NCBI RefSeq assembly: GCF_003390375.1
Contig: NZ_QUOT01000001.1
Span: forward strand, 248,001-312,000
Direction of reading: 5' to 3'
DNA: 64,000 bases
Origin: Thalassotalea euphylliae
GTDB lineage: Bacteria; Pseudomonadota; Gammaproteobacteria; Enterobacterales; Alteromonadaceae
The notes under the pieces were generated by a model. That model saw only the letters and a program-made list of their open reading frames with translations. It had not been told where the DNA came from and did not search any database. This document shows, piece after piece, positions 15,258 through 24,621 of the stretch (the first letter of the stretch is position 1; each line of letters opens with the position of its first letter). A program made the translations under genes and the position numbers.

Positions 15258-17394
15258 AATAACTGATCTGACGCTTAAACGGCGGCAAGGCATCAAGTAA
15301 ATCACCACCGTAGCGCTTTGTCACCACGCGGCGATCTAGCAGGGTGATGACACCGCTGTCTTTCTCATTTCGGAGTAGGCGACCACAGGCTTGAATCAGC
15401 TTATTGGAAGCATCGGGCACGGTTATCGACACAAACGGATTGCCCCCTTTGGCGGTTACATATTCAGCGTGTGCTTCTTCAACAGGCGAGGTTGGTACAG
15501 AAAATGGCAGTTTAGTGATCACTAAGTTAGTGAGGTAATTCCCAGGTAAATCTAGCCCTTCAGAAAAGCTTTGGGTACCAAATAAAATACTGGCTTTATT
15601 GTTGTCACACTTCTTTTTGTGATTTTCAATAATATAGCTACGCGCTTGCTCTCCTTGTATTTGCAGTGAAATTTTATGTTTTTCACGCATCACTTTTGCC
15701 ACTTGTTCCATTTGCCAATAAGAGGAAAACAGTACCAGTGTTGCTTCGTCTTTTTTAATTAACGCTGGCAGTAATTTACACAGCTCATCAGTAAATGACG
15801 GATGGCTAGGTTCATAGCGAACATTAGGCACGGACAGCACAGCGTTTTCACGGTAGTTAAATGGTGAATCGACTTTTTGATATTGCGTACCATCATTATT
15901 GGAAAGGCCCACTTGTCGGCGAAAATGGTCAAATGAATTGAGCGCTACGATAGTAGCAGAGCAAAGTACAGCACCTGCACACTTCGACCACAGCTTATCT
16001 TCAAGTGTGTAACCGACTTCAATGGGGGAAGCAGACAATAAGTAGTCTTGCTTCTTACCGCTTAGTTTTTCTAACCAGCGGGCGAGTGGTGCGGCTTTTT
16101 CGCTGTCGGTTTTTGCGTACATCACCCAAAGTGCGTTAAAGTTTTCTAGGCGTTGAAGCAAAAAACCAAATTCTGATAATAATGGCTCGGCTAAGTAAGC
16201 CTTTACGTCACCGTCTTTCACCGCTTCGACTAATAAGTAGTAAAGCTTATTGCCATGGGCTAAACATTTACGGCTGTATTCGCTTAAATCTTCAGCACTG
16301 GTTTTAATTAGCTGCGGAATAATACCGTGTTCAAAACGATAACTAGGCGTGTTATTGCCATGAGAGTTGTTTTGCTCGGCATTGGCAAAGTAGGTGGTTT
16401 GGTTGGCTTCAACAAACTGCACAATTTTTTGCATATCGGCAATCAGCGATTGGCAATCATCCGCGAGTTTAAGCGATGGGTTAATTGAGGATTGCGATTT
16501 GATCAGCTTGGCAACTTTATCGCCGGTATCTGCGACTTTTTGTAGCCACTCTAGCGACCCTTTTAAGGTGATTGCTGCACTTGAATGGTCACGCGTAACC
16601 TTGGGTAAGTGGTGCGCTTCGTCAATGACATAGTAGGTTTCATCAGGCTCTGGCAGAATTTTACCGCCGCCCATTTCTAAATCGGATAATAACAATGAAT
16701 GGTTTATCACCAATACATCAGCTTTATCCATGGTATCGCGCGCTTTGTGAAACGGGCAGTGCGTGTGCTCTGCTAAATGGCGTAAACAGCTATGTTTATC
16801 TGATTGAATGGCTAACCAAACATGGCTTGGTATTGGGTCTGCCCAACTGTCTCTATCACCTTGCCAGCGATTTTCATTTAACGCACTGTTGAGTTCTTTA
16901 ATCAGCTTTATATCATAACGGTTCGGTTGCTCAGCAAAGGTAAAACCTGGCTGTGGGTTTTCGCTGGCGTTAGCTGCAGCAGCTAGCTTATGACGACAAA
17001 CATAACGCTGGCGGCCTTTCGCTAAAGTAAAGTCAAAGTCTATACCGCCGTGATCTTTCAAAAAGGGCAAGTCTTTATTGACTAGCTGCTCTTGCAGGGC
17101 AACAGTTGCGGTCGAAATGACTACTTTTTTCTTTTTAGAGAGCGCTAACGGAATGGTACTCAAGCTATAAGCCAGTGATTTGCCTGTGCCCGTACCAGCT
17201 TCAACGGCAATGATTTTTCGAGTTTTGTCGTACTCACCAGCGAGCGTTTTGGCTATTTCAGCAATTAAAAAAGTTTGCTGTTTGCGTGGGTTAAAGTTGG
17301 GTAGACTTTCGCCGATGGCTTTGTAGGAAGTGCGAATGGCTTGTTTAATATTATCGCTAAGCGCGCTGGTTTGCTTTTTGGTGGCGGTCGACAT
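15256..17394 (-). CDS. dinG: ATP-dependent DNA helicase DinG (SOS-inducible, XPD-like)
   Basis: A 712-residue superfamily 2 helicase, close to E. coli DinG (716). Visible motifs are Walker A VEAGTGTGKS (about 64-73), the DEAH box VIDEAHHL (about 257), motif V/VI TQSFSEGLDLPG and QACGRLLRNEKDSG. DinG unwinds D-loops, R-loops and forked DNA during repair and replication-transcription conflict. The Fe-S region has Cys in RYVCRHK and in HSCLRHLAEHTHCPFHK; the middle cysteine expected from E. coli DinG is not there. It is divergent from polB across a 75-bp gap holding an SOS box. Confidence 0.93.
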   Translation of the reverse strand: MSTATKKQTSALSDNIKQAIRTSYKAIGESLPNFNPRKQQTFLIAEIAKTLAGEYDKTRKIIAVEAGTGTGKSLAYSLSTIPLALSKKKKVVISTATVALQEQLVNKDLPFLKDHGGIDFDFTLAKGRQRYVCRHKLAAAANASENPQPGFTFAEQPNRYDIKLIKELNSALNENRWQGDRDSWADPIPSHVWLAIQSDKHSCLRHLAEHTHCPFHKARDTMDKADVLVINHSLLLSDLEMGGGKILPEPDETYYVIDEAHHLPKVTRDHSSAAITLKGSLEWLQKVADTGDKVAKLIKSQSSINPSLKLADDCQSLIADMQKIVQFVEANQTTYFANAEQNNSHGNNTPSYRFEHGIIPQLIKTSAEDLSEYSRKCLAHGNKLYYLLVEAVKDGDVKAYLAEPLLSEFGFLLQRLENFNALWVMYAKTDSEKAAPLARWLEKLSGKKQDYLLSASPIEVGYTLEDKLWSKCAGAVLCSATIVALNSFDHFRRQVGLSNNDGTQYQKVDSPFNYRENAVLSVPNVRYEPSHPSFTDELCKLLPALIKKDEATLVLFSSYWQMEQVAKVMREKHKISLQIQGEQARSYIIENHKKKCDNNKASILFGTQSFSEGLDLPGNYLTNLVITKLPFSVPTSPVEEAHAEYVTAKGGNPFVSITVPDASNKLIQACGRLLRNEKDSGVITLLDRRVVTKRYGGDLLDALPPFKRQISY

Positions 17395-17427
17395 TGGTTC
17401 CCATTCACAGGTATTTGTTTTAAACTG

Positions 17428-17443
17428 CTGTATATATTAACAG
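17428..17443. promoter_or_regulatory. SOS box (LexA operator) shared by dinG and polB
   Basis: CTGTATATATTAACAG matches the gammaproteobacterial LexA consensus CTGT-N8-ACAG with an AT-rich core. It lies 33 bases upstream of the dinG start and 26 upstream of the polB start. Both genes are LexA-regulated in E. coli, so one operator probably represses both. Confidence 0.9.
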
Positions 17444-17469
17444 TTTGTGGTGGCATGTGGCGAGACTTA

Positions 17470-19998
17470 ATGGCCAACTTATCTGACAATTTTATCAGCA
17501 AAGAGGTTCAGGCGAGTGGCGTCGGTACTAACAACAGTGCGTTTGGCTTTGTGTTAACCCGAAAAACCTATGATACCCGCCGCGGCATGGTTATTTCACT
17601 GTGGTTAGTTACAGAGCAAGGGCCAATTAACCTCAAAATTACTGACGAATATGCACTGCTGTTTATCCATCAAACGGAGCAAGAAAAAGCACTTGGGTTA
17701 CTTGCTAAACATCAACTGCAACCGGCTAAAGTAACACCGCTCGTCTTAAAAACCTTTGCTCACCAAGCTGTGACCGGGCTTTATTTTGCCAAGTTAAGAG
17801 ATTTTTATCAGGCGAGAGAGCTGCTGAAACAACACGACATTAAGTGTTTCGAAGACGATATTCGCCCAGAAGATCGCTACTTAATGGAGCGCTTTGTTAC
17901 CGATAATTGCTATTTTACTGGCCAAACAAGCAGCTATGCGACAAACCAAGCCCATCAATACCCAATCTTGTATCAAGCTAAATGTAAAAAGTCAGCGGGC
18001 GATATCGAGCTTTCTATGGTGTCAATTGATCTGGAATGTTGCCCCAAAGGGGAGCTGTATTCGATAGGGTTATACAGTGATACTTGCCAAAAAGTCATGA
18101 TGATCGGCAAACCAGAGCCGCTTGATGAAAGCTGCGATTATATTGAATGGCTTGCTAACGAGGCAGCGCTACTGCAACGTTTTTTAGCTTGGGTGAAGGA
18201 GCACGATCCTGATGTGTTTATTGGCTGGAATGTCGTTAATTTTGATTTTAGTTTGTTTCAAAAGCGCTATGATTTGCACGGTATTCCCTTTGCGATTGGC
18301 CGTGATAATAGTGCTCCCAATTGGCGCAAGCAGCGTAATAGCGAACAAAATTTTATGGATATCGAAGGGCGAGTCGTTATTGATGGGATTGATCTACTGA
18401 AAAGTGCCACCTATAACTTTGCTTCGTTCTCGCTCGACAATGTTGCCCATGAGTTATTAGGTAAGCGTAAACAAGTCAAAGATGTGGAAAATCGCCTGTA
18501 CGAGATTGTTGATAACTTTCACCATAACAAAAAGGCATTGGCTGCCTACAACCTAGAGGATTGCCGTTTAGTCTGGCAGATATTTGAACATACCGATTTG
18601 CTCGCTTTTGCCAAGCTTAGAGCCAAGTTAACCGGGTTATCGCTTGATCGAATTGGTGGCTCGGTGGCTGCTTTTACTAACCTTTATTTACCTAAACTAC
18701 ATCGTGCTGGCTATATTGCGCCGAATCTAGGGGATGGAAAATCGGATCTAATTTCGCCTGGTGGCTATGTAATGAACTCCATTCCTGGGCTTTATCGCAA
18801 TGTGCTAGTGCTTGATTTTAAAAGTCTATACCCAAGCATTATCCGCACCTTTTATATTGATCCTATGGGCCTTATCGAAGGACTGAGAGCTGAAGGACTA
18901 AAGGTAGAAGAATTAAAAGTAGAAAGTGAAGATATAGTAGCTCAAAACCAAACTGTTCCGGGTTTTGATGATGCCTATTTCTCACGAAAAAAGCACTTTC
19001 TTCCGGCCATAATTGACGAACTTTGGGCAGAGCGCGACAAAGCCAAACGCGACAAAAATACTGCCTTGTCACAAGCCATTAAAATTATTATGAACTCGTT
19101 TTATGGTGTGCTGGGTTCGACGGGGTGTCGGTTCTTCGACCCTAGGCTGTCAGGTTCTATTACTAAGCGTGGCCATCAGATTTTAAAAACCACGAAACAA
19201 TGGATTGAAGATATTGGTTATCAAGTGATTTACGGCGATACGGATTCAATTTTCGTTGCAATTGGTGAGTCACACAAGGTCAAAGAATCAAGGCGTATCG
19301 GTAAAGAGCTCGAGCAGCTAATTAATCAAAAGTGGAATGAGCATATTGCTTGCGAGTACCAAATTGAAAGTAAACTGGAAATCGAATTTGAAACCCATTT
19401 TTCCCGGTTTTTTATGCCGACTATTCGCGGCCTAGCTGATGTCGGTACGAAAAAGCGCTACGCAGGCCTAGTGATAAATGAAGCTGATAAATCGAGTAAT
19501 GAAAGCAGTAGGCCAAATGAACGTATGGTCTTTAAAGGGTTAGAAACCGTCCGTACAGATTGGACGCCATTAGCCAAAGATTTTCAACAAACTTTGTATC
19601 ATAAAATATTCCACGACGAGCCGGTGAGTGATTTTGTCCTTGATACCGTGAACCAAACCAGGGCAGGGCAGGTTGATGAAAAACTCATTTATCGTAAACG
19701 TATCCGTCGTAAGCTTGATGATTACATAAAAAATGTGCCGCCCCATATTAAAGCCGCACGAGCCGCCGATGCGATAAATCTTGCCAATGGTCAAAAAGAG
19801 AAATATCAAAAGCGTGGCCATATCGAATATGTGCTGACCACCCAGGGTCCACAAGCGATAGAGCACCAAAGCGCGCCACTTGACTACGATTTGTATATCG
19901 AACGCCAGTTAAAGGCGGTTGCCGATGCGATTTTACCATTTGTTGATTTATCGTTTGAGCAGATCACTGATAATCAATTGGATTTATTTTCATCATAA
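17470..19998 (+). CDS. polB: DNA polymerase II (family B, SOS-inducible)
   Basis: An 842-residue family B polymerase (E. coli 783). The 3'-5' exonuclease motifs are intact: DLE in VSIDLECC, GWNVVNFDF and YNLEDC. Polymerase motifs are DFKSLYPSIIR, KIIMNSFYGVLG and YGDTDS, so both activities should be present. It acts in replication restart and bypass. The frame is open from 17341, but homology begins at MANLSDNF (17470). Two short insertions relative to E. coli stand out: a charged repetitive stretch after GLIEGL (RAEGLKVEELKVESEDI) and ADKSSNESSRPNE before MVFKGLETVRTDW. Expression is probably LexA-controlled. Confidence 0.95.
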   Translation: MANLSDNFISKEVQASGVGTNNSAFGFVLTRKTYDTRRGMVISLWLVTEQGPINLKITDEYALLFIHQTEQEKALGLLAKHQLQPAKVTPLVLKTFAHQAVTGLYFAKLRDFYQARELLKQHDIKCFEDDIRPEDRYLMERFVTDNCYFTGQTSSYATNQAHQYPILYQAKCKKSAGDIELSMVSIDLECCPKGELYSIGLYSDTCQKVMMIGKPEPLDESCDYIEWLANEAALLQRFLAWVKEHDPDVFIGWNVVNFDFSLFQKRYDLHGIPFAIGRDNSAPNWRKQRNSEQNFMDIEGRVVIDGIDLLKSATYNFASFSLDNVAHELLGKRKQVKDVENRLYEIVDNFHHNKKALAAYNLEDCRLVWQIFEHTDLLAFAKLRAKLTGLSLDRIGGSVAAFTNLYLPKLHRAGYIAPNLGDGKSDLISPGGYVMNSIPGLYRNVLVLDFKSLYPSIIRTFYIDPMGLIEGLRAEGLKVEELKVESEDIVAQNQTVPGFDDAYFSRKKHFLPAIIDELWAERDKAKRDKNTALSQAIKIIMNSFYGVLGSTGCRFFDPRLSGSITKRGHQILKTTKQWIEDIGYQVIYGDTDSIFVAIGESHKVKESRRIGKELEQLINQKWNEHIACEYQIESKLEIEFETHFSRFFMPTIRGLADVGTKKRYAGLVINEADKSSNESSRPNERMVFKGLETVRTDWTPLAKDFQQTLYHKIFHDEPVSDFVLDTVNQTRAGQVDEKLIYRKRIRRKLDDYIKNVPPHIKAARAADAINLANGQKEKYQKRGHIEYVLTTQGPQAIEHQSAPLDYDLYIERQLKAVADAILPFVDLSFEQITDNQLDLFSS

Positions 19999-20085
19999 TT
20001 TTTGAGGTATTTGTCATTTTTTTTAGTTTTCTTGTTACTGTACGTATAAACAGTTAAATTATAAGTAACCAAAATAGAAAACGGA

Positions 20086-20628
20086 ATGACAATGAAGTTT
20101 GTGATGGTTTATGGCGCATCTGGCGTAGGTAAAGAGAGTATTGCTAGAGAGTTGGCAGCAAGAAATGGATGGAAGTTGTTTCCTCAGCATTTAGCATTTG
20201 ATGTTGCTTGCGCTGTTGTTGGCTTTGGTAACGCAGGTTTTGAAAAGTACCAGCGTAAAATTTGTTTGGAAGCATTTCGAACAATCATTGAAACACAAAA
20301 AGATAAAGGCATTGTATTTACTTTTTGCTACGTAAATCCCGCAAGTAATTTCTTTATCGAAGGTTTTCTTGATTTATTGCAGGAATTTAGCGTTAGCCCT
20401 GATTTTATATATCTATCTTGCGACTATGATGAGCATTTAAGGCGAGTGCTAAGTGAAAGAAGAAAAAATACGAATAAACTTCAGTCAAAAGAGTATTTGG
20501 ATAAGTACTTAAAGAAATTCGATTTCTCAGCAACTATACCAAATGTTGAGTCTTTTCAATTAGACACTAGCAATCTAACAATTGAACAATCTGCAACCGA
20601 AATTGAGTGTTATTTAAAGAATAAGTGA
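20086..20628 (+). CDS. Orphan P-loop NTPase, nucleotide/shikimate-kinase-like
   Basis: A 180-residue soluble protein beginning MKFVMVYGASGVGKESIAREL, a clear Walker A (GASGVGKES) at the extreme N-terminus as in small kinases. A possible Walker B-like strand is PDFIYLSCDYDE, followed by an Arg-rich lid-like segment (LRRVLSERRKNTNK). The substrate cannot be told. Start is ATG 20086 or 20092; AACGGA precedes. It stands alone between polB and metC on the same strand with about 90 and 190 bp gaps, and it uses more AT-rich codons than its neighbours, which may mean acquisition by transfer. Confidence 0.6.
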   Translation: MTMKFVMVYGASGVGKESIARELAARNGWKLFPQHLAFDVACAVVGFGNAGFEKYQRKICLEAFRTIIETQKDKGIVFTFCYVNPASNFFIEGFLDLLQEFSVSPDFIYLSCDYDEHLRRVLSERRKNTNKLQSKEYLDKYLKKFDFSATIPNVESFQLDTSNLTIEQSATEIECYLKNK

Positions 20629-20757
20629 TTTGTGCAAATAGCGTTGTTAGGTTGTATCTGTTTGCTATTTAAATGTCATTAAATAAATATCTTAGGGAAT
20701 CAAATCTAGCTAACATTTCTTCTTGAGCTTTCCCAATAAGCTAGGTATAAATTATTT

Positions 20758-20773
20758 AGACGGCTAGATAGCC
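20758..20773 (+). promoter_or_regulatory. metC: Possible MetJ operator upstream of metC
   Basis: Two adjacent octamers, AGACGGCT and AGATAGCC, resemble tandem met boxes (consensus AGACGTCT). The first matches 7 of 8, the second only 4 of 8. They lie 44 bases before the metC start. Weak, but in the expected place for a methionine gene. Confidence 0.35.
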
Positions 20774-20816
20774 AATGAATGTATTCTAATTATCCAAATT
20801 CTAAAAGAAGTAGCGC

Positions 20817-22037
20817 ATGTCCAATCCTAAAAGCCCAGAGCAAAGCCGCGAGTCAAATAACACGCAAAAACAAGATACTAAAATCGTTAATGCAGGTCGC
20901 AGCGATAAGTGGACGAATGGGGTTGTTAACCCAGCTGTACAGCGCGCTTCAACCGTAGTGTTTGATAGCGTTAAACAAATGAAACATGCGACTGCCAACA
21001 AAGCGAACCAAGTATTGTTTTATGGTCGACGTGGTACTAGTACATCGTTCGCCTTTAGCGATGCCATGACAGAGCTAGAAGGTGGTGTAGGATGTGCGCT
21101 ATACCCAAGCGGTACCGCGGCGATCACCAATGCAATTTTGGCTTTTGTAAAAACTGGCGATCATATTTTAATGGTGGATACGGCTTATGAGCCAACACGC
21201 AGTTTTTGCGACAATATTCTCGCTAAAATGGGTGTTGAGACCACTTACTACGATCCTGTGGTTGGTGCTGGCATTGAAAGTTTGATTAAAGGAAATACCA
21301 GCCTCGTATTTTTGGAAGCGCCAGGTTCGTTGACCATGGAAGTGCAAGATATCCCTGCTATTTCTGAAATTGCTCATCGCCATGGCTGCTCTGTACTATT
21401 AGACAACACTTGGGCATCGCCTATTAACTTAAAGCCTTTTGAATTAGGCGTTGATGTGTCTATTCAAGCAGCAACCAAGTATGTGGTAGGGCACTCAGAT
21501 GTCATGCTAGGTACAGCAACAGCGAATGAAGCTCATTGGCCTCAACTGCGTGAAAGCAGCTACACCATGGGGCAATGCACATCACCTGATGATCTCTATT
21601 TAGCGCTGCGTGGTATTCGTACCTTAGGTGTGCGTATGAAGCAGCATGAACAAAGCGCACTCAAAGTTGCCAAGTGGCTAAGCGAACGGGAAGAAGTTGA
21701 AACTATCCTTCACCCAGCTTTTCCTTCATGCCCTGGGCACGAGCAATTTAAACGAGACTTTTTAGGCAGTAATGGCCTGTTTTCGTTTGTGGTAAAACCT
21801 GAATTCGCCAAGGATATCACCGCATTTTTAGACGGTATGCACCATTTTAAAATGGGCTATTCATGGGGGGGCTTTGAAAGTTTAATTTTGGCTATGCAAA
21901 ATGTTGGTGCAATGCGTACAGCCACCGATTGGCAATATCAAGGGCCGTTAGTTCGTTTACATGTTGGTTTGGAAGATGTTGACGATCTGATAGAGGATCT
22001 TGCAAAAGGCTTTGAGCGCTTGGCAGGCAAAGCTTAA
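20817..22037 (+). CDS. metC: Cystathionine beta-lyase
   Basis: A 406-residue PLP enzyme of the Cys/Met metabolism family. It cleaves cystathionine to homocysteine, pyruvate and ammonia, the penultimate step of methionine synthesis. The PLP lysine is in SIQAATKYVVGHSDVMLG. YGRRGTSTSFAFSDAM and the SWGGFESL near the C-terminus are typical of proteobacterial MetC rather than cystathionine gamma-synthase (MetB). A polar 20-residue N-terminal extension precedes TKIVNAGRSDKW. It stands alone, with a DUF924 gene converging six bases away. Confidence 0.93.
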   Translation: MSNPKSPEQSRESNNTQKQDTKIVNAGRSDKWTNGVVNPAVQRASTVVFDSVKQMKHATANKANQVLFYGRRGTSTSFAFSDAMTELEGGVGCALYPSGTAAITNAILAFVKTGDHILMVDTAYEPTRSFCDNILAKMGVETTYYDPVVGAGIESLIKGNTSLVFLEAPGSLTMEVQDIPAISEIAHRHGCSVLLDNTWASPINLKPFELGVDVSIQAATKYVVGHSDVMLGTATANEAHWPQLRESSYTMGQCTSPDDLYLALRGIRTLGVRMKQHEQSALKVAKWLSEREEVETILHPAFPSCPGHEQFKRDFLGSNGLFSFVVKPEFAKDITAFLDGMHHFKMGYSWGGFESLILAMQNVGAMRTATDWQYQGPLVRLHVGLEDVDDLIEDLAKGFERLAGKA

Positions 22038-22043
22038 ACAACA

Positions 22044-22580
22044 TTAAAAACTACTATTAGGCTGGGTAAGAAACTCAATTTCTTCCGGTGTAGATGCTCG
22101 GCCCAGTATTTTATTTCGATGTGGATAGCGACCAAAGCGGTCGATAATTGCTTTGTGTTGCTGCTCAAATTTTAAATTATTTTCGTTGCCTAAAGCGGTG
22201 TATAGCTTTAATGCTTCTTGGTGGATAAGCTGAGATTCACTGTGCATAAATGGCATATATAAAAAGCTTCGTTGTTTAGCCGTAAGTTCATTATCGAAGC
22301 GTTTTTCTATGGCATATTGTGCAAGCGCTAAAGCCAAATTATCACAGGCAAACGCTTGTGGGGTATCGCGATAGATATTGCGAGAAAACTGATCGAGTAC
22401 AATCACTTCTGCTAGAGCGCCTTCGGCGTTATCTCGCCAAGCAAATAATTCGCCGGCACTCGCTTGTTTGTGCAACCCTGCAAAACGCTTTGCAATTGTG
22501 GCATCAAGTTCTTCGTCTTTTTGCCACCACTGTTTTGGGGCTAGTTCTTGAAACCAAAAATTGATGACTTTTTCAAACAT
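22044..22580 (-). CDS. DUF924 family protein
   Basis: A 178-residue soluble helical protein matching DUF924. Signatures are the opening VINFWFQELAPKQWWQKD, then VIVLDQFSRNIYRDTPQAFACD, RSFLYMPFMHSES and DRFGRYPHRNKILGR. The family is TPR-like by fold and of unknown biochemical function. The stop is only six bases from that of the convergent metC gene, and the CadC-like gene lies 18 bases upstream on the same strand, so cotranscription with the regulator is possible. Confidence 0.87.
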   Translation of the reverse strand: MFEKVINFWFQELAPKQWWQKDEELDATIAKRFAGLHKQASAGELFAWRDNAEGALAEVIVLDQFSRNIYRDTPQAFACDNLALALAQYAIEKRFDNELTAKQRSFLYMPFMHSESQLIHQEALKLYTALGNENNLKFEQQHKAIIDRFGRYPHRNKILGRASTPEEIEFLTQPNSSF

Positions 22581-22598
22581 ATTATTGCCCTTGTCTGA

Positions 22599-24476
22599 TT
22601 ATCCTCTGGGGTAATTTTTTATTACTATGTCACTTAATCCGACTTTATCAAGTAACGTAAGATATCTAGAGTCGCTTCTCACAGACGCTAAGCGTGGATC
22701 ATTACGTATAAAAACGAGGCAATTTGAACGATACTCAACAGCTTCTTGTAGTAGCTCAAATGTTTTGTCGAGTTGTTCAAGTTGTATGTAAACAATGGCC
22801 GACTCATAGGGGCAAACATAGGCTTTACTTTGATTTGCTTCGGTTAACAAGGACAAAGCACGTTGCTCGTCACCCATGGCAGCAAAAGACTGTGCCAAGA
22901 AAACCAGTGACAATGGCGAACGATTGCTTAGTTTCACGCCTTTTTGCGCAAGTATGATGCTTTGTTGGTAATTTCCGTTGATATACAAAGCAACTGCTTG
23001 GCTAAGTTTTGGTGAGGGCTTATTAGGGTGTAGTTTCATTTTTTCTTCGCCCCAATTAATGGCTTCCTCGAGTTCGCCAAGCATCATTAGCGACCATGCT
23101 CCCCATTCAGCCAGTTCTTCATTTAATGGGTCAAGAGCATCTGCTTTTGCCAGCGACTGTTTTGTTAGCTTTACTTCACCAAGTGCCGAAAAATATAAAG
23201 CAAAGCCAAGTTCGGTTAGCATTATGTCTTGACGACGAAGTTTAGCTTCCGTTAGTACTTTCCATGCATCTGCCCAAAGCCAAGTATGCACATAAGCAAG
23301 ACCAAGTGAAGAGCGGGCAATGGCTGAATCAGGGCTAATTTTCAAAAGCTCTACGGTAGATGTAACGACATGAGGCAAAACATCTTTGGGTTTTTCGTAC
23401 AGTGTCATGATCGCTCGATAAGCATTAGACTTGGCGAGATATGCGGCTTCAAAAGCTGCGTCTAAGGCAATTGCTTGAGAAAAATATTCTATCGATTTAA
23501 TCATCGCTTTATGAGTCATCTTTGAAAACAGGTATTGGCCTTCAACATAAAGTTTATAAGCGTCGGTACTCGTGGTGGGAAGTTCAGCTAACTGAGCTTT
23601 TTCAGATTCATTCATCAACACCTTAAGCGAAGAGGATACCGCCGTTGCAACTGCTTCTTGTAGCTGAAAACTGTTGAGTTTATCCAACGTTAATTGATAG
23701 CTGCCATCCCAGATAACATTGCCTCGGTTTAAATGCTCAAGCTCTGTATTGATTTGAATCGTACCTGATTTATCAACAGCTACTATTCCGTCTAGCACGT
23801 AGTCAATATTGGGAAGCCGTTGACTAATAAAATCGCGAGTCTTATTAGCCTTGAAGGCAAAAGATGACGGTGGCGGCACAACCTTTAAACCGGAAATTTT
23901 TCTAAGCGATTGAATTATTTCTCGCGTAATTTGATCAGCAAATGGGGATAAATGATTGGGGATGTCACCCGAAACTGAAAAAGGCACAACAAGAATATAG
24001 GGCCTGCTATCGCGATCGGTATAAAAGTTAGCGCCCCAATTTATCAAAAATACGAGACCTAACAGAACTAGGAAAGTTAGCAGTCTTTTCTTATTGCTTA
24101 GTGAAAATAGTAGTGTGTACAGAAAGCTCATTTGGGCACTTGGCTTAGATTCTTGCTTCTCTACTTTGATTTCATTGACAGGGCAAATAAATTGATAACC
24201 ACGTGAGCGAACAGTTTTGATCACAGATTGACGTTCTGCGTCATCATTAACTAGCTTTCGAATATTTTTAATATGGTTGCTCAAGCTGGTGTCTGAAACG
24301 ATTCGACCATGCCAAACCTTCTTAAACAGTTCATCTCTAGATATCAAACGATCACGATTTCTTAGTAAGTACAACAGCAAATCAAAAACTTTTGGCTCAA
24401 TAGGTTGTTGTTGACCACGTACTTTGATAACGAAATGCGTGGCGTCAACTTCAATGTCATTGAACCTATATTTCAT
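22599..24476 (-). CDS. CadC-like membrane-bound transcriptional regulator with TPRs
   Basis: A 625-residue protein. An N-terminal OmpR-type winged helix (residues 1-105, with EPKVFDLLLYLLRNRD and VRSRGYQF) is followed by a linker and one membrane helix (about 134-150, LLTFLVLLGLVFLINWG). The periplasmic part has an LVVPFSV... domain (about 160-290), then TPR-like repeats to the end. This is the ToxR/CadC one-component type, in which a periplasmic signal controls cytoplasmic DNA binding. The longer frame starts at 24500, but CAGGGA sits correctly before the ATG at 24476 (MKYRFNDIEVD). It is divergent from the hydroxylase gene, its likely target. The signal is unknown. Confidence 0.85.
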   Translation of the reverse strand: MKYRFNDIEVDATHFVIKVRGQQQPIEPKVFDLLLYLLRNRDRLISRDELFKKVWHGRIVSDTSLSNHIKNIRKLVNDDAERQSVIKTVRSRGYQFICPVNEIKVEKQESKPSAQMSFLYTLLFSLSNKKRLLTFLVLLGLVFLINWGANFYTDRDSRPYILVVPFSVSGDIPNHLSPFADQITREIIQSLRKISGLKVVPPPSSFAFKANKTRDFISQRLPNIDYVLDGIVAVDKSGTIQINTELEHLNRGNVIWDGSYQLTLDKLNSFQLQEAVATAVSSSLKVLMNESEKAQLAELPTTSTDAYKLYVEGQYLFSKMTHKAMIKSIEYFSQAIALDAAFEAAYLAKSNAYRAIMTLYEKPKDVLPHVVTSTVELLKISPDSAIARSSLGLAYVHTWLWADAWKVLTEAKLRRQDIMLTELGFALYFSALGEVKLTKQSLAKADALDPLNEELAEWGAWSLMMLGELEEAINWGEEKMKLHPNKPSPKLSQAVALYINGNYQQSIILAQKGVKLSNRSPLSLVFLAQSFAAMGDEQRALSLLTEANQSKAYVCPYESAIVYIQLEQLDKTFELLQEAVEYRSNCLVFIRNDPRLASVRSDSRYLTLLDKVGLSDIVIKNYPRG

Positions 24477-24621
24477 TAGATTTCCCTGTATTCCAGTCAT
24501 ATTAGCTAATCGTTAGCAAAATATTACCGAGATCTTATGTTTGCTAAGCGATTTCATCGCAAACTCCTTTTATGAAAATAAACGCAAATAGATGCAATAA
24601 ACGCAATAAAGGAGAGCGACA

